From contig NZ_CP012881.1 in assembly GCF_002224265.1 (NCBI RefSeq), positions 372,001 to 436,000 on the forward strand: DNA of 64,000 nt, given 5' to 3'. Source of the DNA: Vibrio vulnificus NBRC 15645 = ATCC 27562 (GTDB lineage Bacteria > Pseudomonadota > Gammaproteobacteria > Enterobacterales > Vibrionaceae). Positions 45,347 through 55,411 of the stretch are shown here, in pieces. The notes under the pieces were generated by a model that was not told the origin of the DNA, made no database searches, and saw nothing but the letters and a program-made list of their open reading frames with translations. The position numbers and the translations under genes were made by a program. Every line of letters begins with the position of its first letter. The first letter of the stretch is position 1.

Positions 45347-46462
45347 TTATTGCTTCTCAGCAAGGATGATTCTTAGCGTACGACGCAAAGGTTCTGCCGC
45401 CCCCCAAAGAAGCTGGTCACCCACGGTGAATGCGTTAAGGAAATCATCACCCATCGACATTTTGCGTAAACGGCCAACAGGAATTGAAAGCGTTCCTGTT
45501 ACTTTAGCTGGCGTTAGCTCTTGCGCGGTAATGTCACGCTCGTTTGGAATCACTTTCACCCACTCATTGTCACTCGCAATGATCTCTTCAATTTCATCAA
45601 GAGGTACATTTTGCTTAAGCTTGATAGTCAGCGCTTGTGAATGACAACGCATTGCACCGATACGAACACAAGTTCCATCGATTGGAATTGGAGAGTTTTG
45701 TAAACCAAGGATCTTGTTCGCTTCTACGCCACCTTTCCATTCTTCTTTGCTTTGACCGTTTTCACGTTTCACGTCGATCCATGGAATCAATGAGCCAGCC
45801 AGAGGCGCACCAAAGTTGTCAACTGGGAACGAGCTGCTGCGCATCGTTTCCGCAACCTTACGATCGATATCAAGAATAGAGCTTGATGGGTTTGCCAATT
45901 CTGAGCTTACTGCATCATTGATTACACCCATCTGAGAAATCAGTTCACGCATGTTCTGCGCGCCCGCACCAGAAGCCGCTTGGTAAGTCATCGCGCTCAT
46001 CCACTCAACCATACCTTGTTTGTATAGTCCACCTAACGCCATCAACATTAGAGAAACGGTACAGTTACCACCAACAAAGGTGTTTGTGCCACTATGGATG
46101 CCTTGCTGAATTTGAGCTAGGTTAACTGGGTCAAGAGTGATAATCGAATCTGGAGCCATACGCAGCGTAGATGCCGCATCGATCCAGTAGCCTTTCCAAC
46201 CCGCTTCGCGCAGTGCTGGGTATACCTTTTCTGTATAACCACCACCTTGACAAGTGATGACTGCGTCGAGCTGTTTCAACGCATCAATATTGAATGCATC
46301 TTGTAGTAAACCAGCATCTTTACCAAAATTTGGCGCTGGAATACCAATTTGAGAGGTACTGAAAAAGACTGGTTCAATCAGATCAAAGTCTTTTTCTTCA
46401 ACCATGCGCTGCATCAGCACCGAGCCAACCATGCCACGCCAACCAACTAAACCCACTCTCAT
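45347..46462 (-). CDS. asd: Aspartate-semialdehyde dehydrogenase
   Basis: Makes aspartate semialdehyde, the branch point for lysine/DAP, threonine and methionine. The 371-residue protein starts [20 protein letters not shown] (NADP-binding). The catalytic Cys is in [17 protein letters not shown] (near residue 135), and the catalytic His is in [14 protein letters not shown]. The ATG at 46462 is preceded by an AGAG site; an in-frame extension of 25 residues upstream does not fit the family. Confidence 0.97.
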   Translation of the reverse strand: MRVGLVGWRGMVGSVLMQRMVEEKDFDLIEPVFFSTSQIGIPAPNFGKDAGLLQDAFNIDALKQLDAVITCQGGGYTEKVYPALREAGWKGYWIDAASTLRMAPDSIITLDPVNLAQIQQGIHSGTNTFVGGNCTVSLMLMALGGLYKQGMVEWMSAMTYQAASGAGAQNMRELISQMGVINDAVSSELANPSSSILDIDRKVAETMRSSSFPVDNFGAPLAGSLIPWIDVKRENGQSKEEWKGGVEANKILGLQNSPIPIDGTCVRIGAMRCHSQALTIKLKQNVPLDEIEEIIASDNEWVKVIPNERDITAQELTPAKVTGTLSIPVGRLRKMSMGDDFLNAFTVGDQLLWGAAEPLRRTLRIILAEKQ

Positions 46463-46873
46463 CACATTAACTCTCCGTGTATTCAAATAACAAAATAAAG
46501 TTGCATTAATAGTTCTATTTTCTAGGCAAAATCTCAAGCACTAATTGACGAAAACGTCCAACTTTTTCGTTTTGATTTGTCAAGGTCGCAAAACTTTATG
46601 ATTTAGCTTTGGTAAGAGCTCTGACCGAGCTGGATTTCCTACCCATCCTCCATATTCACACATGAAGCACATTTATTTCACATCACACAACACTTAAAAC
46701 TAATTATTTTAAACTTTAGTAGTTTATTATTTCACAAAATACGCATTACACCGATCTACATCAAAACAAATGACTAAATAAATCGAATTATCCACTACGT
46801 TAATGTAATGTAAGCATCCTAAACATACGGGGGCGTAATCCCTCTAACGCTCCGACATTTAGCAGAGGAATAT
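46463..46873. other. Divergent promoter region between asd and the second NhaC-type gene
   Basis: About 410 bases, AT-rich. Near the right end a 6-bp hairpin (46829-46852) precedes the antiporter ribosome site. I could not recognise a known riboswitch here, including a lysine riboswitch. Confidence 0.4.
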
Positions 46874-48310
46874 ATGAAGCAGGAAATTACTCGCTTACCA
46901 AGTCTTCCCCAAGTGCTTATTTCACTGGGATTGTTTTTACTTTTGGCTTTTTCGTTTACCGCGAAATTAGATCTACCTATTCAGCTAGCACTTTATATCG
47001 GCTGGTTCATTATTATGGTGTTGGGCTTACGTCTAGGTCATCAGTATAAAGACCTGGAAAAAGCGGCATTAAACGGAATTTCGAATGGTTTGGGTGCTGT
47101 TCTTATTCTATTAGCCGTTGGCGCATTGGTTGGTACCTGGATCTCCGGCGGTATCGTACCCACTATTATTTACTATGGTCTGAAGGCAATACATCCTTCT
47201 ATCTTCCTTTTAGCCACTATGATCATTTGCTCCCTAACAGCACTTGCAACAGGCACCTCTTGGGGCGCAGCAGGTACCGCAGGTATCGCAATGATGGGGA
47301 TTGGCCAAGGTCTTGGCGTACCAGCACCGATCACAGCAGGTGCGGTACTATCAGGCTGTTACTTCGGTGACAAAATGTCTCCGCTTTCAGATTCAGTGAT
47401 CCTTGCTTCTTCAATGTCGAACGTGGAAGTCATGGAGCACATCAAAGGCATGCTGCCAATCGCTCTGATCAGCTACATCATTACTGGCATTATGTTCACG
47501 GCATTTGGCTTCCATTACGCAGGTAATGTTGACATGAGCCAAGTAGAATCTGTGATTAAAGCGATGGATCAGCAGTTCTACATCACGCCTTACTCGTTTG
47601 TTCCCGTGATCATCGTATTGGCGCTGCTTGCCATGCGTATGCCTTCATTCCCTGTCATCAGCTTTGGCTCTCTACTGGGCATTATTTGGGCAGTCATGAT
47701 CCAAGATGTGGATTTCCTAACCGCGTTCAATACTGCTTGGGCACCGTTTGCGATTTCTTCAGGCGTCGATTTCATTGATTCCATCCTAAACCGTGGTGGC
47801 ATGTCCTCCATGTTGGGCTCAGTGGCTGTTATCGTGTTTGGTCTTGGTTTTGGTGGTCTACTGGATAAAGTTGGCGTGCTAGAAACCATCGCGAAACTGT
47901 TTGAACGTCGTGTGCAAAATGCCGGTTCTCTCGCAACCAGCACGATTGGTACAGCGTTTATGGGTAACGTGTTCGGTTCAGCGATGTACGTTTCTCTTAT
48001 CCTAACGCCAAAGATTTGTGCGAAAAACTACGACCGCCTAGGTTACAAACGTAAGAACCTGTCACGAAATGCCGAGTTCGGCGGCACGCTAACATCCGGT
48101 ATGGTGCCTTGGAGTGACAACGGTATTTACATGGCGAGTATTCTTGGTGTCGCTACCCTGTCGTATGCACCGTTCATGTGGTTGAGCTTTGTTTGTATCG
48201 CAGTGACGATTTTCACCTCCTACATGGGTTGGTTTGTCGACAAGTGCGAGCCAACCGCGCAGGCGAGCGAAGACGAAACACTGGCAGAGACAAGACAACA
48301 AACCGCTTGA
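46874..48310 (+). CDS. nhaC: Na+/H+ antiporter NhaC family
   Basis: A 478-residue inner-membrane antiporter with about 11-12 helices. NhaC signatures are ATGTSWGAAGTAGIAMMGIG near residue 138, AGAVLSGCYFGDKMSPLSDSV near 155, and the C-terminal TLTSGMVPWSDNGIYMASILGV. It is probably used in Na+ or pH homeostasis; relatives may exchange organic acids such as malate/lactate, so substrate is tentative. It stands alone, with a strong terminator. Confidence 0.9.
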   Translation: MKQEITRLPSLPQVLISLGLFLLLAFSFTAKLDLPIQLALYIGWFIIMVLGLRLGHQYKDLEKAALNGISNGLGAVLILLAVGALVGTWISGGIVPTIIYYGLKAIHPSIFLLATMIICSLTALATGTSWGAAGTAGIAMMGIGQGLGVPAPITAGAVLSGCYFGDKMSPLSDSVILASSMSNVEVMEHIKGMLPIALISYIITGIMFTAFGFHYAGNVDMSQVESVIKAMDQQFYITPYSFVPVIIVLALLAMRMPSFPVISFGSLLGIIWAVMIQDVDFLTAFNTAWAPFAISSGVDFIDSILNRGGMSSMLGSVAVIVFGLGFGGLLDKVGVLETIAKLFERRVQNAGSLATSTIGTAFMGNVFGSAMYVSLILTPKICAKNYDRLGYKRKNLSRNAEFGGTLTSGMVPWSDNGIYMASILGVATLSYAPFMWLSFVCIAVTIFTSYMGWFVDKCEPTAQASEDETLAETRQQTA

Positions 48311-48325
48311 TCTTCACCACTCAAT

Positions 48326-48357
48326 AAAAAAGCGTAGCCCTCGAGCTACGCTTTTTT
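48326..48357. terminator. Bidirectional terminator after nhaC
   Basis: An 8-bp GC-rich stem (AGCGTAGC / GCTACGCT), extended by A-T pairs, with a 6-base loop and six T residues on the plus strand. It also serves the convergent lipoprotein gene. Confidence 0.9.
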
Positions 48358-48399
48358 GTTTCTCAGCGGCACTCGTTGTGCCAACATTCTGCCCTTTGG

Positions 48400-49599
48400 C
48401 TAACTGATCTTTCTTTGTGCTCTCTTTCCGAGTGCGTAACCTAAGCCAAGCGGGGCAAAGAAAATCACAGCGATAAACAGAACAAAGTAAATAATCACGC
48501 TTTTGATCAGCTCAACCAACTTATCCATCGCCAGCGCGACCACATCTTGTGAGAGCTTATCCATATCTTGAGTAAAGCTCACTCGCTCTTGCGTCACCAT
48601 CTTATTTAGCGCTTCTCTTTCACGCTCTATCATCGCAAACAGCTCAACCCTCTCGCGTGCAACCATGGCTTCCAATGCCGCCCTTTGTTCATCGAGTTTA
48701 CTCATCTGACGCGAGGTTTTTTGGTCAATATCAACCACCAGCGGCTGCAACTCTATGGCCATCTGCTCCGCCAAGTTCTTCATGTATTCTGGGTTATTCT
48801 TCACGAAATCTTGAAAGGCCTCAGAAGTGGCCTTCATGGAGGCCAAGGTTTGTGACAAATCTTCGCCACTGATGTGGCTGTTAAGTGCAATAAGCTCCGC
48901 TTTCCAACTCATGATCTTCGGCGTTTGCTCTGAAATCAAACTGAGGCGATCAGAGACATCGCCTAAAGCTTCCGGCATAGTGCCTAGCGTGGCTATCGCC
49001 TCATCTTCATTAATATCATTGGCTTTTAGCCAAGCGCGGTAAGCCGGCGTGGGATTGAATTTGAGATCGGTAAATGGATGTTGTGTGGCAAACTCGCGAA
49101 CAAATTGCTCGCTGCTCTTGTACGAACTGTTCTTCAATAGATCACTCGCCAACTCTTCCACTTGTGTCAGTAAGGCCTGTGATGCATCTGAGGCGAGAGC
49201 CAATTCAAACTGCTCGCGACCCGGCCCTTGAGAAAAATAGTCTGCCATCTGCTGAGTAAAAACCCAACTGTCGATCAGCGCCGCAGTGGGTGAAACCTGA
49301 TACGCAGCCCGTGCTAGACCTTCCTCTGCATTGATTTTCCACAACAAAATATAGGACTGGTGCAGCGTATCCGTCGCAGGATAGCGGCTTTTAAGCGTAT
49401 CCGCCGTTTGCTCGACTTGGGTAAAAAATTGCAATGCGTATTCACGCGTATGTAAACGAGTATTCAGCTCTTGCTGAGTCAATGGGGTGACTTGACTATC
49501 CAGCTTCACCTCTAATAACGAGCATCCCGACAAACTCATTAGCGCCAAAATAGGCAAACAAAAACTTTTGTAAAAAGCGACCATCGTTGAGCGAGTCAT
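48400..49599 (-). CDS. Lipoprotein with coiled coil and C-terminal membrane helix
   Basis: A 399-residue envelope protein of unknown function. The N-terminus has a signal peptide with lipobox LSGC (Cys26; Ser at +2 predicts outer-membrane sorting). A helical middle part (residues 40-270) is followed by a long charged coiled coil (KLDEQRAALEAMVARERVELF... to about 350), and then a strong membrane helix (SVIIYFVLFIAVIFFAPLGLGYALG) with a positive tail GKRAQRK. Lipid anchor at one end and membrane helix at the other could tether it to both membranes. It lies about 70 bases downstream of the HPt gene on the same strand. I do not recognise a named family. Confidence 0.82.
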   Translation of the reverse strand: MTRSTMVAFYKSFCLPILALMSLSGCSLLEVKLDSQVTPLTQQELNTRLHTREYALQFFTQVEQTADTLKSRYPATDTLHQSYILLWKINAEEGLARAAYQVSPTAALIDSWVFTQQMADYFSQGPGREQFELALASDASQALLTQVEELASDLLKNSSYKSSEQFVREFATQHPFTDLKFNPTPAYRAWLKANDINEDEAIATLGTMPEALGDVSDRLSLISEQTPKIMSWKAELIALNSHISGEDLSQTLASMKATSEAFQDFVKNNPEYMKNLAEQMAIELQPLVVDIDQKTSRQMSKLDEQRAALEAMVARERVELFAMIEREREALNKMVTQERVSFTQDMDKLSQDVVALAMDKLVELIKSVIIYFVLFIAVIFFAPLGLGYALGKRAQRKIS

Positions 49600-49668
49600 T
49601 GCTATAACCACGACAAAAAGAAAAGGACGACGAATATAACCAGTATAAGTCAGAGAAATATCAGCGTC

Positions 49669-51003
49669 TTATGATGAGATGATAATCTCGCGATTGAGAA
49701 TGCGGTGCGCGTAAGCCACCGTTTTATCAATGCACTCTTTCAATTGCTGCAATTGTTGCTCTGTCGGTTCATGACCATGCTTCATGCTGGATTCAATCTC
49801 CATCGCCACTTTACGTAAAGCATCTGCACCAAGGCTGGCGGCAACCCCTTTCAGGCTGTGAACGATGCGCTGTGCAGTTTCGGGATCATCGCGATAGGTT
49901 GCAACAAAATTGCTGTGCTCATCCGCATGATCTTGGACAAACACGCTCAATAACATCTGCACCGATTCTTCATCGCCAGATAAAGAGTCCATCATCAGAT
50001 CGATTTTAATCGGCGGCAGTTCTTCACTCCCTTGCGGTACTGCCGTGGTGGACATGGAACGGTTTCTGTCTATCTCTGTTCTCTGCTCAAGCAGAGCGGT
50101 GTCACTTTGACGGCTTGATTGCTCCTGCCTCTCCTCGGTTTGCACTGCTTCGGATGACAAGCGTTCTCTCAAGGTTTCTGTCGGTACGTGCAACACCTCA
50201 TTTTCTGCCGATTGTTGTGGCGACTTCACTAACGTATTGCCCCAGTACAGTAACCACAACAAACCGAGAAAACAGAGCCCACTCACCGCAATCACAATCA
50301 CGATGGATTGCAAAACAATATGGTGATACTGCTCTTCTAACCAAGATTGCTGGGCGTAGACTTCGTGGGTACTGACTTGATTGACCAGATGATTCACTTC
50401 GGCATTTTGCCCAAGTACCACCGCCGATTGGGCCAACAACTTTTGTAGCGGCACACGTTGCGCTTCTTCAAGTTCATTCGATAACAACACTAAGTTATCG
50501 ATATCTTTGAATACTGGGCTTAAGCGCGTGCTGTTGCTTAACGTAGCCTCGGAAATATACGAGCCGAGTAAAGCAAAGGAGAGAATGGAATCCGCATGCG
50601 TTTGTTGAAGACGTTGGCGACGCACCTCAGCGACCAAGTCTGACAAGCGGGTGTCGATTTGCAAAATGGTTTTTACACTATCTATGTAGCGATCGGTGAC
50701 GTGCAAAAACTGAGTAATATCCGGGGCAAAAAACGAGTGTACATAGGTTGCTTCGAGCTGAATACGCAACGCATAAATCAATTGCACATTCAGCGAAATT
50801 TCATCTAACTTTTGGATTCTTTGTTCACGCTTGTAAGAAAATGCCGCGTGCACTTCTTCAATTTTGTTCCCAACTTCCTCTACGGCATCGACCGCAGCAC
50901 GCATGTTGGTGATTTGCATCCAAACAAACGCGACAGAGCACAACCACACCAAGGCAAGACCCAAAGAATAGCGAAATACCCATTTATTACTCAATCGAAC
51001 CAT
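49669..51003 (-). CDS. Membrane-anchored HPt-domain protein
   Basis: A 444-residue inner-membrane protein with a sensor-like architecture but no kinase. TM1 (YSLGLALVWLCSVAFVWMQ) and TM2 (IVLQSIVIVIAVSGLCFLGLLWLLYW, near residue 235) flank a periplasmic helical domain of about 200 residues. After a Gln/Glu-rich linker comes a C-terminal HPt domain with the phospho-His in RIVHSLKGVAASLGADALRKVA (near residue 380). There is no HisKA, HATPase or receiver domain. The ATG at 51003 has an AAGGATGG site. Immediately downstream is the coiled-coil lipoprotein, probably in the same operon. Function is not known. Confidence 0.88.
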   Translation of the reverse strand: MVRLSNKWVFRYSLGLALVWLCSVAFVWMQITNMRAAVDAVEEVGNKIEEVHAAFSYKREQRIQKLDEISLNVQLIYALRIQLEATYVHSFFAPDITQFLHVTDRYIDSVKTILQIDTRLSDLVAEVRRQRLQQTHADSILSFALLGSYISEATLSNSTRLSPVFKDIDNLVLLSNELEEAQRVPLQKLLAQSAVVLGQNAEVNHLVNQVSTHEVYAQQSWLEEQYHHIVLQSIVIVIAVSGLCFLGLLWLLYWGNTLVKSPQQSAENEVLHVPTETLRERLSSEAVQTEERQEQSSRQSDTALLEQRTEIDRNRSMSTTAVPQGSEELPPIKIDLMMDSLSGDEESVQMLLSVFVQDHADEHSNFVATYRDDPETAQRIVHSLKGVAASLGADALRKVAMEIESSMKHGHEPTEQQLQQLKECIDKTVAYAHRILNREIIISS

Positions 51004-51083
51004 GCTCCATCCTTGCACAGAGATTCCAAGTTGCTTTCATAAGCTTATAACACAATCCGCTAGGGTAATGTGAAGTCACAAAA

Positions 51084-51106
51084 AAAGAGAGCATCTCGCT
51101 CTCTTT
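51084..51106 (-). terminator. Terminator after yejK
   Basis: A 9-bp perfect stem (AAAGAGAGC / GCTCTCTTT) with a 5-base loop; the minus strand continues into seven T residues. Confidence 0.85.
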
Positions 51107-51117
51107 CTTCATTTGTA

Positions 51118-52119
51118 TTATCGATTTCGCGTCAGTTGGTCACGCAGATTTGGCGGCGTGCCTTTGATCGTCAGCGTATCGGTCTCTGGATCGTAGAAAA
51201 TGCGCTCTCCCAGCAGCAAACTATCGAAGCTCACGTTGAGACCACCACCTGCCCCTACATACTTCGTTAACTTGCGTACTAAACCACGATCGGCAGGAAA
51301 ACTCTCTTCCAAGCCATAGCCTTGTTCTTGCGTAAATTCTAAGAAGCTCGCGCCAGATGGGCTTGGTGGTAACTCGCCAGAAAGCTCGCGAATTTCCACT
51401 TCTTCGCCTGCTTTGATTTGGCCATTACAGTATTCATAGACTTGCTTCTTGTACTCGTTGACTTCTTGTTTTTCCAACTTTGCATCGGTACAGAAATCAT
51501 CGAGCGCTTGCATCAACACTTGGTTTTGCTGCTTGCTGTCTAGGCCCACTTCCGCTTGCAAGAAATCGAGGAAGAAATCCGCCACTTTACGGCCAACTCG
51601 TCCCTTAATGTAAGAGAGATAACGGTTGGAATCTTTATCTGCTTCGTACACCGATAAATCAATACGCGCAGCGATGTCCATCTTATTGATGTCCAAATAA
51701 TCGGTCGCGCTGATGTCCAACCCTTCTGTCACTTTCAAACTTTGATTAAGCGGCAATATACCCACGAACAAATAATCGGTCGCTAGGCTTTGGTACTCCG
51801 CAAACACAAGAATACCTTCGTCCGCAAACGGGTATTTTGCTAACTCTTCTTTCAGTCTTACGGCGCATTTTTGTGAGAAATCATAGAAATCCAGTTCGCC
51901 ACGTTGTAATTCATTGAGCCAAATCTGAAATTCGCTGTCAGATTGGAAACACCCAAAGCCTTTTCCTGCTTTGGAATGAAACACGCGATGCAGCTCAGCG
52001 ACCAGATTTTCTGTAGAAGAATCATTGACCAGGGACTCAGAACGGTAGTTTACCATTAGCTCATCCTGATCATTTTTACTAAGCTGATGCAGAATAACGT
52101 TTGAAAGATGCAGACTCAT
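51118..52119 (-). CDS. yejK: Nucleoid-associated protein YejK
   Basis: DNA-binding nucleoid-associated protein (NdpA). The 333-residue sequence starts MSLHLSNVILHQLSKNDQDELMVNYR, with RIDLSVYEADKDSNRYLSYIKGRVGRKVADFFLDFL near residue 170 and a C-terminal 'VSFDSLLLGERIFYDPETDTLTIKGTPPNLRDQL' as in E. coli YejK (335 aa). It is divergent from yejL with an 84-base gap. Confidence 0.95.
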   Translation of the reverse strand: MSLHLSNVILHQLSKNDQDELMVNYRSESLVNDSSTENLVAELHRVFHSKAGKGFGCFQSDSEFQIWLNELQRGELDFYDFSQKCAVRLKEELAKYPFADEGILVFAEYQSLATDYLFVGILPLNQSLKVTEGLDISATDYLDINKMDIAARIDLSVYEADKDSNRYLSYIKGRVGRKVADFFLDFLQAEVGLDSKQQNQVLMQALDDFCTDAKLEKQEVNEYKKQVYEYCNGQIKAGEEVEIRELSGELPPSPSGASFLEFTQEQGYGLEESFPADRGLVRKLTKYVGAGGGLNVSFDSLLLGERIFYDPETDTLTIKGTPPNLRDQLTRNR

Positions 52120-52203
52120 AGTATTTTATCTTGCTTCAAGGTTTTAGTTGCGAGGCATTGTAGGTTATCATAGGCCGCTTTTACTATCATTATTAGAGTT
52201 TTT

Positions 52204-52431
52204 ATGCCGATTACATCGAAATACACAGACGAACAAGTAGAATCCATTCTTACTGAGATTGGAGCGGTGCTTGATAAGCACGGTGCAACACCAGAATTAT
52301 CACTGATGATTGCCGGAAACATCGCAACAAACGTTCTTAATCAACAAGTTGCTGCTTCTCAACGTAAGCTAATTGCTGAAAAGTTTGCACAGGCACTGAT
52401 CTCTTCTTTACAAGAACCAAAAACTCACTAA
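52204..52431 (+). CDS. yejL: YejL family (DUF1414) protein
   Basis: A 75-residue small helical protein of unknown function. [46 protein letters not shown] is the family signature. It precedes yejM by 21 bases, the same order as in E. coli. Confidence 0.94.
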   Translation: MPITSKYTDEQVESILTEIGAVLDKHGATPELSLMIAGNIATNVLNQQVAASQRKLIAEKFAQALISSLQEPKTH

Positions 52432-52452
52432 TAACGGATAACAGAATCAGAC

Positions 52453-54273
52453 ATGGTTGACAGCGGAAACTCATACGGCGAGCGCGTATCCAGATTAGTT
52501 GGATGGGGTCACTGGTTCGCATTTTTCAATATCATTGCTGCGATGTTGATTGGTACGCGTTATATCACCCAGTCCCCTTGGCCAGAAACGCTACTCGGGC
52601 AATTTTATCTGGTTGTCTCTTGGGTTGGTCATTTTGGCTTTTTGGTGTTTGCCTTATACCTGCTGATTCTGTTTCCTTTAACTTTTTTATTGCCATCGCA
52701 GCGGTTATTCCGTTTAACTTCTGTGGTTTTTGCGACCACAGGATTGACGGTGCTGCTGATCGATACACAAGCGTATCAAAGCATCAACCTGCACCTAACC
52801 CCCGTGGTTTGGGAGTTGCTGTTTAGCGATGACAAATCCGCTCTCAGCGCCGATCTCCAGCATCTGTTTATTGTGCTTCCGCTGATCTTTTTCCTGCAAC
52901 TTGGTTTGTCGGAATGGGTGTGGAAGAAACAACGTAAACTCGCACACAAACATATTGGCCGCCCATTAGCCGCCGTCTTCTTTGTCTGCTTTATTGTTAG
53001 TCATCTGATCTACATGTGGTCCGATGCTTATTTCTATAATCCCGTGACTAGCCAAAGAGCCAACTTCCCGTTGTCTTACCCAATGACAGCGAAAAGCTTT
53101 ATGGAAAAACATGGTCTACTGGATCGTGATGAATACTTAAAACGTTTGGAAGCGAACGAAAACAACGTCGAGTTGGTGCGTTACCCATTAGACCAGCTAA
53201 CGTTTAACCGTCGTGGTAACAACCTCAATGTACTGATGATCAGCGTAAACAATTTACGCAGCGATCGTCTTTCGGCAGAACAAATGCCAAATATGTTTGA
53301 GTTTGCCTCTAACAACCAATGGTTTACCAACCACTACAGCTCAAGTAACGATGGCTATGGCATTTTTGGCCTTTTCTATGGCCTGCCGACCAGCTACGCC
53401 AGCAGCATTAAAGCACAAGGCACCGCGCCCATTTTCTTGAAAGTCCTCCAAGATCACGGCTATCAATTTGGTTTGTTTAGCGGAAATGGCTTTAACGAGC
53501 CTTTGTATAGTGAAGTTATCTTCCGTAATCAGCATTTAGCGACGCAGATCGAAGCAGAGAAAAACGCGCAACAAGCGGTGACTCATTCCGATGCAAACGC
53601 GGTCGATGCGTGGAACGAATGGGTAGTAAACCAAGCAAAATCGCCTTGGTTCAGCTACATCGAAGTCACTGAACTCGATAATATTGAAACCGCTTCGCTG
53701 CCAACCACCGCCAACGCGAGCGATAAATTCAAGCAAGCTTATGATGTCGCAGTGCGACAAGCCGACAGCACGCTACAACGTATTTTTGCGACCCTAGATG
53801 AACAGCAGTTAAGCGATAACACCGTGGTGATCATCACCTCAAATCACGGCAGCGAGTTTAACGAAACCCAAACCAACAGCTGGGGCGCAAACAGTAACTA
53901 CAGTCGTTACCAGTTACAGGTACCTATGGTGATTCATTGGCCAGGAAAGCTGCCTGCGCAATTTGGCCAAAGTACCAGTCATTTGGATCTCTCCGTTACC
54001 CTACTTCAAGACCTGATGGGTGTGGCGTCGAATCCGGCTGATTTCAGCTCTGGGCGAAATCTGTTTGATGAAAGTAAACGCCGCTGGATCCTCGCAGGTG
54101 ATACGAGAGAAATCGCGCTGATCACACCAAATCAAACCACGGTTATCGATAAATTCGGTAATTTCAAACTGTACGATAACCACTATCAGAGAGTTCGCGA
54201 CGACAGCCCGAAACTGCCAGTATTGATGCAAGGGCTCACTGAGTTACAGCGCTTTTACGCTAAAAGCAACTAA
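52453..54273 (+). CDS. yejM: Inner-membrane LPS-regulating protein YejM (PbgA/LapC)
   Basis: Controls lipopolysaccharide synthesis by acting on the LapB-FtsH-LpxC pathway and binds lipid A. The 606-residue protein has an N-terminal DUF3413 domain of five helices (residues 10-190), a linker, and a periplasmic sulfatase-like domain beginning near residue 245 (RRGNNLNVLMISVNNLRSDRL), with the metal-site-like SNHGSEFNETQTNSWG near 480. No enzymatic role is expected. Coupled to yejL; followed by tRNA-Ser. Confidence 0.95.
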   Translation: MVDSGNSYGERVSRLVGWGHWFAFFNIIAAMLIGTRYITQSPWPETLLGQFYLVVSWVGHFGFLVFALYLLILFPLTFLLPSQRLFRLTSVVFATTGLTVLLIDTQAYQSINLHLTPVVWELLFSDDKSALSADLQHLFIVLPLIFFLQLGLSEWVWKKQRKLAHKHIGRPLAAVFFVCFIVSHLIYMWSDAYFYNPVTSQRANFPLSYPMTAKSFMEKHGLLDRDEYLKRLEANENNVELVRYPLDQLTFNRRGNNLNVLMISVNNLRSDRLSAEQMPNMFEFASNNQWFTNHYSSSNDGYGIFGLFYGLPTSYASSIKAQGTAPIFLKVLQDHGYQFGLFSGNGFNEPLYSEVIFRNQHLATQIEAEKNAQQAVTHSDANAVDAWNEWVVNQAKSPWFSYIEVTELDNIETASLPTTANASDKFKQAYDVAVRQADSTLQRIFATLDEQQLSDNTVVIITSNHGSEFNETQTNSWGANSNYSRYQLQVPMVIHWPGKLPAQFGQSTSHLDLSVTLLQDLMGVASNPADFSSGRNLFDESKRRWILAGDTREIALITPNQTTVIDKFGNFKLYDNHYQRVRDDSPKLPVLMQGLTELQRFYAKSN

Positions 54274-54358
54274 GCCGCTATTTGTTGGTGATTTTCTATT
54301 CACTTAGTATTCATAGGGCTTTACAAACGAATTACGGGCTTATATATTTACCCGCACT

Positions 54359-54449
54359 GGAGAGATGGCTGAGTGGTTGAAAGCACCGGTCTTGAAAACC
54401 GGCGTACGTTAATAGCGTACCTAGGGTTCAAATCCCTATCTCTCCGCCA
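54359..54449 (+). tRNA. tRNA-Ser (anticodon TGA)
   Basis: A 91-base class II tRNA. The acceptor is GGAGAGA / TCTCTCC, discriminator G, with encoded CCA. The anticodon loop CTTGAAA gives TGA at 54393-54395. A long variable arm (GCGTACGTTAATAGCGTACC) and T-arm GGGTTCAAATCCC are present. It reads UCA and probably other UCN codons. A TATATT/TTACAA pair upstream is a possible promoter. Confidence 0.97.
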
Positions 54450-54456
54450 CTTTAGT

Positions 54457-54488
54457 AAAAGGGCCACTAAGATATTAGTGGCCCTTTT
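54457..54488 (+). terminator. Terminator of tRNA-Ser
   Basis: A 13-bp perfect stem (AAAAGGGCCACTA / TAGTGGCCCTTTT) with a 6-base loop and TTTT, beginning 8 bases after the tRNA. Confidence 0.9.
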
Positions 54489-54748
54489 CGTTTCTATCGT
54501 ATCCAGATTCGTTATCTCTCCGCTTCCCAAGTAATTCCATACACTGTTTCTCGTGCAAATCAGCAAAGGGATTTGTTCTGCTCAATCTTGAGTGTGTCGC
54601 TTCACGCATCACACTCGCCATCATGAAACATCGCTGTTTTTATGCACAACTTCCGTTAATCTTCTGTCAAATTCTCATCAATAAATTTGCACCGAAGTGA
54701 AATTAGGCGCAGACTTTTCTGCCGAAATCCATAGATTAAGAGGCGCTC

Positions 54749-55411
54749 ATGAGACGAGCTGAAAAACAATTTGCGGTGATTGGCTTAGGTCGTTTTGGTC
54801 TGGCGGTGTGTCAGGAGTTGACCGATTCCGGTGCTCAAGTGCTGGCCATCGACGTTAATGAAGAACGCGTCAAGTTAGCTGCAAGTTTTGTCACTCAAGC
54901 TCTAGTGGCCAACTGTACACATGAAGAGACCATGGCAGAGCTGAAATTGGATGACTACGACATGGTGATGGTCGCCATTGGTGCGGATATGAACTCCAGC
55001 ATTTTAGCCACTCTGATTGCCAAAGAAGCGGGGGTCAAATCAGTTTGGGTTAAAGCCAACGACAAGTTCCAAGCTCGAGTTTTGCAAAAAATCGGCGCAG
55101 ACCACATCATCATGCCAGAGCGCGATATGGGGATCCGCGTGGCAAGGAAGATGCTCGACAAACGCGTTCTTGAATTTCATCCACTTGGCAGTGGCTTGGC
55201 CATGACTGAATTTGTGGTGGGGTCACGCTTAATGGGTAAAACCCTCGGTGAACTGGCATTGTGCAAAGTCCCCGGCGTGCAGGTACTTGGGTTTAAACGC
55301 GGCCCAGAACTGGTCAAAGCTCCAGAGTTAGATGTCGAACTCGAAATTGGTGACATGATCATTTTGGTTGGCCCACAAGACGCATTGGCAAACAAACTCA
55401 GTTCACTATGA
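54749..55411 (+). CDS. ktrA: Potassium uptake regulatory subunit KtrA
   Basis: Cytosolic RCK ring protein that gates KtrB in response to ATP/ADP. The 220-residue protein has the Rossmann nucleotide loop VIGLGRFGLAVCQEL (residues 10-24), the acidic end of beta-2 (AIDVNEERV), and a C-terminal RCK-C domain (LGELALCKVPGVQVLGFKRG). It overlaps ktrB by four bases (ATGA). Confidence 0.96.
   Translation: MRRAEKQFAVIGLGRFGLAVCQELTDSGAQVLAIDVNEERVKLAASFVTQALVANCTHEETMAELKLDDYDMVMVAIGADMNSSILATLIAKEAGVKSVWVKANDKFQARVLQKIGADHIIMPERDMGIRVARKMLDKRVLEFHPLGSGLAMTEFVVGSRLMGKTLGELALCKVPGVQVLGFKRGPELVKAPELDVELEIGDMIILVGPQDALANKLSSL

Noticed and set aside
46463..46873. Lysine riboswitch upstream of asd or nhaC
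   Set aside because: Considered because lysine riboswitches control related genes in vibrios, but the expected conserved junction sequences are not visible and only a small hairpin is present.
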